Below are positions 23,286 through 31,341 of a stretch of 42,180 bases of DNA, one piece after another. Under the pieces are notes generated by a model that saw only the letters and a program-made list of their open reading frames with translations, ran no database searches and was not told where the DNA came from. The stretch is taken from positions 1 to 42,180 of the forward strand of contig CALFOM010000002.1 in the NCBI GenBank assembly GCA_937919685.1. Direction: 5' to 3'. This DNA comes from an uncultured Phycisphaera sp. Its GTDB lineage: Bacteria; Planctomycetota; Phycisphaerae; Phycisphaerales; SM1A02. The translations under genes were made by a program, and so were the position numbers. Numbering within the stretch: the first letter of the stretch is position 1; each line of letters starts with the position of its first letter.

Positions 23286-25930
23286 CCCGCACCTCCCTCA
23301 CCGCCGGGCGGAAAGAGCTGGAGCCATCGATCGAGCGATCGGCTTCCACCGCCGATGAAGAGATCAGGGCCGTGATCAGTCATTCGATCGGAGGGCGCAT
23401 CCTTGAGCATCCCAGGCTCAAGGCCTAGACCGGGCTGGTCTCGACGCAGTTTCTCGATTCGCTGAAGTTTGATCCTCGCTCGCCTCGTCGCCTTTCCGGC
23501 GGTCTCCGCATCTCCAAGGCTCGAGGCAAGATTCGCGAGACAGACCAGCGCTTCAATTGCCACGGGCTCTTCGGCGAATCGCTGCTCGACTTCGCGGTAG
23601 ACCGCCATCGCCCGTCCCGATTCGCCCAGGCGTTCAAGCACCTCGCCACGCTGCAGCCCCGCGACGCGAAGAAGATGCCGCTGAATCGGGCTGAGCCGGG
23701 GGGATTCCGGGCCGTCAAACGCAAGAACCACGCCCTCGAATCGATCGAACGCCTGATTCAATGATCGGCGATAGGAGGCCTCAAGTTCCGCTCGATACCC
23801 CGGGGAGATCGGCGCGGCCTCGAGCCCGGGCGTCTGGTCATCGTCCAGAAGCCGACTGAGTTCCTTGGCCCGACTCGCCCAAGCAATGCCCGCCATGGCG
23901 GCACATTCGCCCCAACGCGGGTCGGTGGCGTACCGCTCGAGCCACGGTTCGAAGATCTCAACCGCTTCAAGCCATCGCGACTGCACCGTGAAGAGGCGTC
24001 CGAGGTGGAAGGTCGCATCTCGATAGTCCGATGATCGCGGGTCGACTTCGCGACCCTCCAGAAAATCCCGGAGCAGACTTTCCGCTTCAAGCTGGCCCCC
24101 CGAACCGGAACTCACCAAGAGCACACGGGCGAGGCCAACCTTGGCTTTCGTCCAGTAGTCGGACTTCTCATCAGGACGATCCGTGCCTTCCTGAAGCAGT
24201 CTTCGGTACCAAGATTCCGCATCGTCAAGCTTCAAAAGCCCATGAAGACCGACGGCAATCCGATACATCGCTTCAGGCCGATTCTTGTGATCCGCCCTGC
24301 TCTCGACGAAACGCTGGTACAGCGAAAGCGCCTGCTTCGGCCGCCCGCCCGTGTCGTAGAGCACGGCGGCTTGCCACAACAGGTTGTTCTCATAAGTCTT
24401 GGATGGCGTGAGAAGATCCAACTCAAGGACCGCATCTGCCGCGGCGATAAAATGCTCATTGGCCTCGACCCGAACAGCGAGTGGAATGGACTCATAGGGA
24501 ACGTCCCGCAGGTCAAGGCCTGAGAATTCCGGGCCGACCACCAGTTCCGCCGATCGTCGATGTGCCTCGGCGATGACGAGAAGCGCCCGCATTCGAACAT
24601 CCTCGTCCCTGCTGAATTCAAGTCCGAAAGTCGCGAACTCGCGGGCCAGTCGGATCATCGCCGATTGTTCCATCGAGTCGGCGGAGTCTTCGGCACGATC
24701 GACGGCCATCGCGGCGCCTCGCATCGCGGTCCGAACCGCCTGCTCCACCACCGAAGATACGAAATCCGGATGAGACGAGATGATCGAAGCCGCATCACGG
24801 AAGTGGCGGGCGGACGCGGCATGGTCTCCTCGCAGGATCGAGGCCTCCCCGAGGCCGACCTGGGCCTGCAACCGATGCCGGGCAGCAGGAGAAGCCAGCA
24901 TATCGATCGCTTCGAACCGCTTGACCGCGTCCGCGATCTCTCCCCTCGCCAGCAGCAGGCGTCCCAGCGAAATCCCCGCCTCAGCCGCCACGCCGGACGT
25001 CGTATGAAGACGGTCGATGGCGAACTCATATCGCTCCACCGCCGGGACCGGACGGCCCTCCGCGAGATACGCGTGGCCCAGTAGAACATGCAGTTCGGAC
25101 CAGTCGATCTCGGCGGCCGACTGCCCTTCGAGCTCGGCCTCGAGGCGTTGCATGTCGACGATAAGGCGTGGGACCAACCCGGCGATATTGCCCTCACGAA
25201 TTCGCACGCGGGCCCGGAAGCCGATCGCCCATGCCTCGAGGGCGATGCCCGGGCGCTCGGCAAGAAGGGACTCGACGCCCCCGAGCAATTCGACCCCATC
25301 GACGTCTCGATCGAGGTCCTCAAGCAATCGCAACTGAAGCAGGTGATGCCGGCGTCGCTTTGAATCCGTGGCGATCCCGAGGTCCTCGGAATCAAACAGC
25401 GTTCCGAAGCGATCCGACGCCTCCCCTGATCGGCCCGCGTTCATTTCGCAGACCGCCAGTCGGTAAGACTGCAACTCGCTCAGCTCGGCGCCGACCGTGA
25501 TCGCATCTGCATACGCATCCGCCACCTTGCCCGCCACGCCGGCGTCGGCATGTTCCAGCGGCGCATGGAATGCCGCCAGATAGTCGGCCCACAGAACGCG
25601 ATGTGGCACCACGAACTCTGGAATCGACCTTGCGGTTGTGGCGATGTCCAGCAGAGAGGCGGCAACAGCATCGAGATCTCCGGCCGCAAGTCTCTCCTGG
25701 GCGAATCGCAGGGACGACTCGGGATCGATGTCCGCCGCAACGCTCTGCGTCCGGTGCCAGACCGCGGCGAGAATCGCCAGCAGCGACATCGCGATCAGCG
25801 GGAACTGCCAAGCTCGACCCCGCACAGAAGATTCGACCGCAACCGGCACTTCCGCCGTCGAGGCTTCATCCCGAGGCGAGGCCGCGTCGGAAGAGGTGTC
25901 AATTTCTGCTTCTAAACGATCGTCTGGCAC
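23282..25930 (-). CDS. large TPR-repeat protein with one N-terminal membrane helix
   Basis: The 882-residue protein has a cytoplasmic acidic N-terminus, a membrane helix at about 41-58 (WQFPLIAMSLLAILAAVW), and then continuous helical repeats to about residue 830. Examples are LLARGEIADAVKRFEAIDM, SLYQRFVESRADHKNRPEAM and LGRLFTVQSRWLEAVEIFEPW, which are TPR-like. These are expected in the periplasm and to bind proteins. A short C-terminal region is unlike TPR (RSLDRWLQLFPPGG). I do not recognise a named family. It precedes the FlgN-like and kinase genes with 4-nt overlap, so a role in motility or assembly is possible but not shown. Confidence 0.75.
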   Translation of the reverse strand: MPDDRLEAEIDTSSDAASPRDEASTAEVPVAVESSVRGRAWQFPLIAMSLLAILAAVWHRTQSVAADIDPESSLRFAQERLAAGDLDAVAASLLDIATTARSIPEFVVPHRVLWADYLAAFHAPLEHADAGVAGKVADAYADAITVGAELSELQSYRLAVCEMNAGRSGEASDRFGTLFDSEDLGIATDSKRRRHHLLQLRLLEDLDRDVDGVELLGGVESLLAERPGIALEAWAIGFRARVRIREGNIAGLVPRLIVDMQRLEAELEGQSAAEIDWSELHVLLGHAYLAEGRPVPAVERYEFAIDRLHTTSGVAAEAGISLGRLLLARGEIADAVKRFEAIDMLASPAARHRLQAQVGLGEASILRGDHAASARHFRDAASIISSHPDFVSSVVEQAVRTAMRGAAMAVDRAEDSADSMEQSAMIRLAREFATFGLEFSRDEDVRMRALLVIAEAHRRSAELVVGPEFSGLDLRDVPYESIPLAVRVEANEHFIAAADAVLELDLLTPSKTYENNLLWQAAVLYDTGGRPKQALSLYQRFVESRADHKNRPEAMYRIAVGLHGLLKLDDAESWYRRLLQEGTDRPDEKSDYWTKAKVGLARVLLVSSGSGGQLEAESLLRDFLEGREVDPRSSDYRDATFHLGRLFTVQSRWLEAVEIFEPWLERYATDPRWGECAAMAGIAWASRAKELSRLLDDDQTPGLEAAPISPGYRAELEASYRRSLNQAFDRFEGVVLAFDGPESPRLSPIQRHLLRVAGLQRGEVLERLGESGRAMAVYREVEQRFAEEPVAIEALVCLANLASSLGDAETAGKATRRARIKLQRIEKLRRDQPGLGLEPGMLKDAPSDRMTDHGPDLFIGGGSRSLDRWLQLFPPGGEGGAG

Positions 25931-26094
25931 GAGATCCTCTCATTTCGCGCCCGAAACCCCTTGTGAGGGCCATCGCGACGCGCCGATCTGCGGCGACTCC
26001 ATTCGCCAGCGCAATATTCATCGGTCGCATGGTCGAGAATTCTCCAAACCTACCGACAATTCGCGCATCGACTGCGCTTTTTCGAGGTTCGGCC
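25931..26094. other. intergenic region before the TPR gene
   Basis: The 164-bp gap between the RDD gene and the TPR gene is the largest break in the minus-strand run from 29.3 to 20.3 kb, so a promoter for the TPR-kinase group is likely here. I cannot identify -35/-10 or -24/-12 elements. A short minus-strand frame (MNIALANGVAADRR) crosses into the TPR start and is unconvincing. Confidence 0.4.
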
Positions 26095-27807
26095 TCAATC
26101 TTCCGGCGAGGGCGTCGGTGGGTCATCCTCGGTCGACTCGATCGCGTCCGCCTCCGGCGACGCTCGAACAACCACGCAGGTGCGTGAGAGAAGTTCGGAC
26201 ATCCCACGAGCGAAGGGATCGATGAGGACGAGAAAACCGAGCGGCGGCAGCAGCAAGACCACGAGTTTCAAGGTCGCCCGCAATCCGCGTTGGACCACGC
26301 TCCCTCGCGAGCCATCGAGCGACGCGATCCGCCCGCCGACTACGGCCTTTCCGATCGACCGGGCGAACAGCACCTCGGCGATGCCGGCGATGGTCGCCGT
26401 GACGAAGACCGCAAACACCGCGGGAAGTGCAGTTTCGTGATCTCCGGCTCGAAAACTCTCGACAAACTGCCCGGGGTCGATCTCGAAGACCAGCACCGTG
26501 ATCATCGCCCCCGGAATGAAGTCGATGCAGAGTGCGGCGAGCCGACGGGGAATCGGGAGCGGCCGAAGCCCGGGTGCGGGCTCTTGGGGCGCCCGCTCGA
26601 TAAGGGGCCGGAGAAGGAGTGCCGCGACGAGCGACGAGACCATGGCGATCCCGGTCAACGGGTAATCAAGCAGCGAGAACTCCTCCGTCTCGTCGGCAGG
26701 CTCGACCGACGCCCCGATCGCCCCGCTCAGCGGATCGATCTGGAGGACCCGAATCTCATCGTCGTGCAGATCGAGGAGCCACGGCCCCATGGACGTGCCC
26801 ACCACCGCAAACGGCTCTTCAACCCGATCCGACGAAATCCGAGCCAATCGCAACACGGTCGGCGACTGATCGGCAACCAGCCGAATGTAGTCGAGCGCCA
26901 CGCCGCCTCCTGCGTCACGGTCTTCGCTGGCGATGACGATGCCGCCTTCCGACTCGATGATCCCGAATGGTCGCAGCCCCGATCCCAACGGGAGCAGGGA
27001 CGTGCTCCAGCCAGAGTCGATCGACTCCGAGAGGTTCCAAGAGATCCCGTCCGCCGTCCAGGCCACCAGCGATCGTGCCGCCCCGGACGCTCCGCCGGCG
27101 CCGACCACCGCGGCCACGGCATTCGCGAACCCGACTGGCATTTCCTTGACCGTCCAACGCCAACGCTCGGGTGACGCGATCAGGAAACCGGATCCCTGAC
27201 TCCGTTCCGAATCGTCCGACACAGAATCGGTTTCACCCTGTTCCGATGCCGACGGCAAGTCATCGCTCTGGCCTGATTTTCGATCCCGGGAAATGCCTCT
27301 CGCTGTCCGCTGCGAGGGGAGCGTGACCGCGAACGGTCCGTCCTCGGTCGCCGTGATTCCCGCGAGTACCGACTCCTTGGGGAGGATCGGAAGAATGTCG
27401 AATCGGCCGATCGGCTCCGCGAACCAGCGTTTGGCCGACGGCGTCATGGTCATTCGAAACGAGATGACCTCGCGTTGCTGTCGGACGGCGTCGAATGGCG
27501 GAAGGACGATCCAGCATCGATCTCCAGCGGCCGCGATCGCTTCGGGCTTCCGAGGAAGCCTCGCGACGGTATGGGCGACCGCGGGGCCGACCTCCGCGTC
27601 CAGATGCATGATTTCGTATCCCGCAGCAGCGGTCCCCCCCGGGCGCACCACGAAGACATGACGCCCGCCTGATGCCGCGAGCACCACCGACTCCGATTCA
27701 TCGGCTGCCGCCGCCGCGAAGACCGCTGCGGCGTGCAGCACCGCCATGGTGATCCATGCCGTGATGCACAAATTCCGGAACGGCCGTGGTGATTTCGATT
27801 CCATCAT
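26095..27807 (-). CDS. RDD-domain membrane protein with large extracytoplasmic N-terminal region
   Basis: The 570-residue protein starts with a signal/anchor segment at about 13-33 (ITMAVLHAAAVFAAAAA). A long soluble section of roughly 340 residues follows, with repeated short beta-like segments (for example LVAWTADGISWNLSES) that suggest a beta-propeller-like fold. A membrane helix lies near 378-396, and an RDD domain spans about 410-550 (RRLAALCIDFIPGAMI, then VGGRIASLDGSRGSVVQRGL). RDD proteins are widespread membrane proteins, a few linked to ion transport. The ATG overlaps the lipoprotein stop (ATGA), indicating coupling. No function is assigned. Confidence 0.7.
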   Translation of the reverse strand: MMESKSPRPFRNLCITAWITMAVLHAAAVFAAAAADESESVVLAASGGRHVFVVRPGGTAAAGYEIMHLDAEVGPAVAHTVARLPRKPEAIAAAGDRCWIVLPPFDAVRQQREVISFRMTMTPSAKRWFAEPIGRFDILPILPKESVLAGITATEDGPFAVTLPSQRTARGISRDRKSGQSDDLPSASEQGETDSVSDDSERSQGSGFLIASPERWRWTVKEMPVGFANAVAAVVGAGGASGAARSLVAWTADGISWNLSESIDSGWSTSLLPLGSGLRPFGIIESEGGIVIASEDRDAGGGVALDYIRLVADQSPTVLRLARISSDRVEEPFAVVGTSMGPWLLDLHDDEIRVLQIDPLSGAIGASVEPADETEEFSLLDYPLTGIAMVSSLVAALLLRPLIERAPQEPAPGLRPLPIPRRLAALCIDFIPGAMITVLVFEIDPGQFVESFRAGDHETALPAVFAVFVTATIAGIAEVLFARSIGKAVVGGRIASLDGSRGSVVQRGLRATLKLVVLLLPPLGFLVLIDPFARGMSELLSRTCVVVRASPEADAIESTEDDPPTPSPED

Positions 27808-28757
27808 TCTTTCTCCAATCCGCGAACGTCATCGATCTGCACCGGATTCGATCGCTCGATCTGGGCTTCGAGGTCGAAGAGGCGATCGCTGATCCGGCCG
27901 CCAGCAAGGGGCGCGTCGAAACTCATCACCAATCGCTCGCCACGATCACGCCGAATCTCGATTCGATGGGGCACCCTCGGCCACGCGCCCGGTGCCGAGC
28001 CGATTCGATCCACCGAGTCAACTTTGGTGAGCTCTGACCGAGCCACTTCGATCCCCGAATCGTCGAAGAGTCGGACCGACGCAGGACCGTCGATCGGCCG
28101 GAGAACCCGGATCTCCAAACTTCCCGGAAAGACCACCCGCTCCGTTCCAGTTCCCGTGGCGATTTCGCGGAGGGTGAAACGGAATCCGCCGCCGATACTC
28201 ACGAAGTCGTCGGGCGCGCCGACCGGAAAAGGCACGAATCCGATCATCGCCATGAGAATGGGTGGTGCCAGAAGTCGATCCGGCCCGCGGTCTGTCGCCG
28301 ATGACCCCACACTTCGAACCCGCAGCGTCACCTCATCGCCGGACTCGTCAAAGATCCACCAACGTGGACCGTTCCAAGCCGCCGAAACCAGCGTCGATCC
28401 GATCTTCGAGATCTTGATCGCGGCCTTGGAGACGCCGCCTCTCCAAATGCGATGATCCGCCTGCTCTCGTTGCATTTGATCCTGCTCGTCACGCATGTCG
28501 ATCGTGATCGTTCCCGCAGTGGTGAAGTGATCAAGAAGGCCCAGACGCTGGTTCTGGACTTCGATCAGTTCCGTCCATTCAGTCGCTGATCCAGGACGCG
28601 ACGTCCCTTCGTCTTCTGGAGCGGTCCGCGAGACGGCCTCGCAACCGGCGAAGATCAACACCCCGGCCAGCACCGCGAGCGCCAAGGCACCATGAGATCG
28701 GCCTTGATCAAGGAACGATGTGCACGACTCTGAAGATCGCCGGCCATCCGAAGCCAC
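27804..28757 (-). CDS. predicted lipoprotein of unknown function
   Basis: The 317-residue protein has a long n-region, then a hydrophobic core and lipobox IFAGC, so Cys39 would be lipidated and the mature protein membrane-attached. The rest is beta-rich with segments such as WWIFDESGDEVTLRVRS, ERVVFPGSLEIRVL and ERLVMSFDAPLAGG. This is loosely like periplasmic LolA/LolB-type barrels that carry lipid, but I cannot confirm that. It sits between orf183 (6-bp gap) and the RDD gene (4-nt overlap), so the three are probably one transcript. Confidence 0.65.
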   Translation of the reverse strand: MASDGRRSSESCTSFLDQGRSHGALALAVLAGVLIFAGCEAVSRTAPEDEGTSRPGSATEWTELIEVQNQRLGLLDHFTTAGTITIDMRDEQDQMQREQADHRIWRGGVSKAAIKISKIGSTLVSAAWNGPRWWIFDESGDEVTLRVRSVGSSATDRGPDRLLAPPILMAMIGFVPFPVGAPDDFVSIGGGFRFTLREIATGTGTERVVFPGSLEIRVLRPIDGPASVRLFDDSGIEVARSELTKVDSVDRIGSAPGAWPRVPHRIEIRRDRGERLVMSFDAPLAGGRISDRLFDLEAQIERSNPVQIDDVRGLEKE

Positions 28758-28763
28758 CTCGGC

Positions 28764-29315
28764 CTACCCCTCGTCCGCGAGAATGGTCGAAAGTTGTTCC
28801 GCGATGGCGTCCGCGTCCTCCTCGGAAAGACGAGGGTCGACCACCGGCCAGAGCGGTGCGTCATCACCTCCGCCAACTCGCTTCAGCACCCAGACCTCGT
28901 CATCACCCTCCCGGCGGCGATCGACCATTCGGAGCTTCCGTCGCCGGAGGAGAATCAGCCCAAGCACAAATCGAAAGGCCTGCCGGGCCGGATCTGACTC
29001 CGCCGCAAGTCGCTCGAAGAGATCGACGAGCGTGTCGTCATCCACGAACATCTGTCGCTTGGAGCTCGGATCAGGAACCTCCGTACGCCACCAGCAAAGC
29101 AGCCGTTCCCCGATTTTTTGAGCCGGGTCGGTCGACTCCCAGACTCCCAGATCGAAATCCAACCGCTCGAGAACCGGCCGATCGGGCCGTTCGTCGCCGA
29201 TCAGCGGACGTACCAGGGCCGCGACACAGGGCGAACCTACCTCGAGCGCGGCGCCGGATTCAGCGCATCTACCGGTCGATCGACCAATCACCAGACCCTT
29301 CAATATCGTGGACAT
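28764..29315 (-). CDS. uncharacterised protein, 183 residues
   Basis: The family is not one I can name. The N-terminal 40 residues include RCAESGAALEVGSPCVAAL, with two cysteines and a Ser-Gly pair that could form part of a metal site. A central helical region follows (DDTLVDLFERLAAESDPARQ, AFRFVLGLILLRRRKLRMV) and an acidic C-terminus. No signal peptide. It is the first gene of the minus-strand run and diverges from cdaA across 76 bp. It could be a planctomycete-restricted family; its neighbours are also uncharacterised. Confidence 0.55.
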   Translation of the reverse strand: MSTILKGLVIGRSTGRCAESGAALEVGSPCVAALVRPLIGDERPDRPVLERLDFDLGVWESTDPAQKIGERLLCWWRTEVPDPSSKRQMFVDDDTLVDLFERLAAESDPARQAFRFVLGLILLRRRKLRMVDRRREGDDEVWVLKRVGGGDDAPLWPVVDPRLSEEDADAIAEQLSTILADEG

Positions 29316-29372
29316 AGGCTCATCCTAGCCGACGGAGGTTCGGCCCGGACCGGATCCACACGTCGTCCTCGA

Positions 29373-29378
29373 TATACT
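29373..29378 (+). promoter_or_regulatory. possible -10 element of the cdaA operon
   Basis: TATACT lies 13 bp before the cdaA ATG, in the divergent intergenic gap. Transcription would start only a few bases upstream of the codon. There is no clear -35 hexamer, so this rests on one motif. Confidence 0.35.
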
Positions 29379-29391
29379 CAAGAGCAGACGC

Positions 29392-30228
29392 ATGACCATT
29401 CCTCGACTTCCTTCCTTCTTCGACATCTTCAGAGGCTACGAGCCCATCGAACTCGTGGTGGAGTTGTTGATCATCTGGCTCGTCGTCTGGATGATTCTTC
29501 GGTTTCTCCGCCGCTCCAGCGGCGCCGGCGTGATTCGAGGCTTCGCGGTGCTGCTGGTCGTGGTCGCGATCCTGCTCCGACTGACCGGCGACGCCAACGA
29601 CACCCTAGGCCGAATCCGCTTTCTTGGTGATCGGGTCGTCGGCCTTGTTGCCATCATGCTGGTCGTAGTCTTCCAACCCGAACTCCGTCAGGCGATGGTC
29701 ACCCTTGGCCGTGCCAAGATCTTCGGTCGAAGCCCCGCCGGGCAGGATCGGGTGATCACCGCCGTCTCCGAGGCTGTGGATTTTCTGGCGAAGAGCGAGT
29801 TCGGCGCCATCATCGTCTTCGAGCGATCGCTGGGACTGGAGTCACTACTCCGCAACTCGGTGCCGATCGATGCGACCGTCGACCCTCGGCTTTTGCAGGC
29901 GATCTTCTACCCCAACAATCCACTCCACGATCTCGCGGTGGTGATTCGGGCGGATCGGATCGTCGCGGCGAAAGTGCAACTTCCGCTCGCGCCCTCCGGC
30001 GTCGTTCCGAGCCAACTCGGCAGCAGACATCGCGCGGCGGTCGGCGTCACCCTCGACTCCGACTGCTTGGTGGTCGTCGTCAGCGAAGAGAACGGCCGAG
30101 TCCGGATCGCGGAGAACGGCAAACTCTCCCCACCCATCGCTCGAGATCGATTCGCCGATGAACTCGCCCGGCGTCTGTCGGTGGTCAAGGATCCCGTGCC
30201 TGTGAATGCGACCGAGGAGGCCAACTGA
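29392..30228 (+). CDS. cdaA: diadenylate cyclase CdaA (c-di-AMP synthase) with altered DGA motif
   Basis: CdaA makes cyclic di-AMP from ATP at the membrane. The 278-residue protein has three N-terminal membrane helices (about 20-38, 49-65, 81-97) and a DAC domain (about 105-255). Conserved parts include FGAIIVFERS, LLQAIFYPNNPLHD, the LGSRHRAA motif with RHR at 212-214, and VVSEENGRV at about 229-237. One catalytic motif differs: the usual Asp-Gly-Ala reads Asp180-Leu181-Ala182 (codons GAT CTC GCG). The catalytic Asp remains, but the Gly that lines the ATP pocket is replaced. Activity is therefore uncertain. It overlaps the downstream CdaR-like gene (TGATG), the usual cdaA-cdaR pair. Confidence 0.9.
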   Translation: MTIPRLPSFFDIFRGYEPIELVVELLIIWLVVWMILRFLRRSSGAGVIRGFAVLLVVVAILLRLTGDANDTLGRIRFLGDRVVGLVAIMLVVVFQPELRQAMVTLGRAKIFGRSPAGQDRVITAVSEAVDFLAKSEFGAIIVFERSLGLESLLRNSVPIDATVDPRLLQAIFYPNNPLHDLAVVIRADRIVAAKVQLPLAPSGVVPSQLGSRHRAAVGVTLDSDCLVVVVSEENGRVRIAENGKLSPPIARDRFADELARRLSVVKDPVPVNATEEAN

Positions 30229-31253
30229 TGGAATCGCGTCGCGAACGAATCGGCAATGTCGTCACGATCACGCTCGTGACCGTCCTGATCTGGATCTGGG
30301 CGGCCGGTGAGACCCGCGAGGACATTACTTCGTTCACGGACCTCCGACTGGTCGGACAGACCAAAGGCTCCGTGCAGATCGAGCCCGAGGAGCTCAACTC
30401 CGTCAGCTTCCAGATGCGAGGCCCGAAACGGGCCATTGACGCGATGGCCGCACGGTTTCGCGAGCCCGTCGAGATCCAGATCGGCACCCTGGGAATCCCC
30501 GCCGATCCGGGCGTCCATGAGATCGATCTCCTGTTGGTGGGCCAGTTGCTGGCCGAACAAGCAGATCTCCCGGTCACGTTCCTCTCGGCGGATCCGAAGG
30601 CCGTGCCGATCGTCATCAAGTCGCTGGTGACTCGGTCTATGGCCGTTCAGGTGATCCTGCCGGACGGCGTTCGCACCGCCGGTGGCGTCAACGTCGCACC
30701 ATCGGAAGCTGCCATCACCTTGCCCGAGTCGCTTGCGAATCTTCCCGATCTTTCGATCGACGCAACCGTGTCCGATCAGGATCTGGCGAACCTCACTCCG
30801 GGACGACTTCATGAAATCGAAGTGATGCTTAGTCTTCCTCCGAGTCTGCTCGAACACACCGAAGAGGTCACGATCACGCCGAGGAAGGTCGTCATCGGAA
30901 TCAAACTGGTCTCGACCGAGTCGACCTATCTGGTCCCCTCGATTCCCGTCCAGGTCGCTGGCCCTCCAGCCGATCTTGACCAGTACCTGGTGATCATCGA
31001 TCCTGCAGCGGCGTTTCTTCGAGACGTCACCCTCCGCGGGCCTGCGGATGCGATTGCAAGCATCGCCGATGGAAAGGTGAGTGTGATCGCTTTTCTGCAC
31101 CTCACCAGCGACGATCTAGCGCAGAGCATCACGGAGAAGGCTGTCTCGATGTGGCAACTCCCGCCCGGGGTCACGGTGTCGAGCATCGGTGACAATACGA
31201 CCGCGAATCCGATGGTTCCACTCACCATCGAAGATCGATCCTCGCAACCCTGA
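30228..31253 (+). CDS. cdaR: YbbR/CdaR-like regulator of the diadenylate cyclase
   Basis: CdaR proteins are membrane-anchored, with extracytoplasmic YbbR domains that modulate CdaA. The 341-residue product has an N-terminal membrane helix (about residues 9-26, VVTITLVTVLIWIWAAG) and beta-rich repeats of YbbR type (for example VSFQMRGPKRAIDAMAAR, VQVAGPPADLDQYLVII, VTLRGPADAIASIADG). The ATG overlaps the cdaA stop. It converges on tyrS with an 88-bp gap. Sequence similarity to YbbR repeats is modest, so the call rests on architecture plus position. Confidence 0.75.
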   Translation: MESRRERIGNVVTITLVTVLIWIWAAGETREDITSFTDLRLVGQTKGSVQIEPEELNSVSFQMRGPKRAIDAMAARFREPVEIQIGTLGIPADPGVHEIDLLLVGQLLAEQADLPVTFLSADPKAVPIVIKSLVTRSMAVQVILPDGVRTAGGVNVAPSEAAITLPESLANLPDLSIDATVSDQDLANLTPGRLHEIEVMLSLPPSLLEHTEEVTITPRKVVIGIKLVSTESTYLVPSIPVQVAGPPADLDQYLVIIDPAAAFLRDVTLRGPADAIASIADGKVSVIAFLHLTSDDLAQSITEKAVSMWQLPPGVTVSSIGDNTTANPMVPLTIEDRSSQP

Positions 31254-31341
31254 TTCAAATCTCAAGCGAGACGGCCAGGCGGACGGCGAAAGCGTCTGGG
31301 ACGAACATCCGGAATTCAAACTGACGAGACGGAACGGTTTC

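Noticed and set aside
25899-26207. 102-codon minus-strand frame in the gap before the TPR gene
   Set aside because: Arg-rich, overlaps both neighbours in other frames, no ribosome-binding site.
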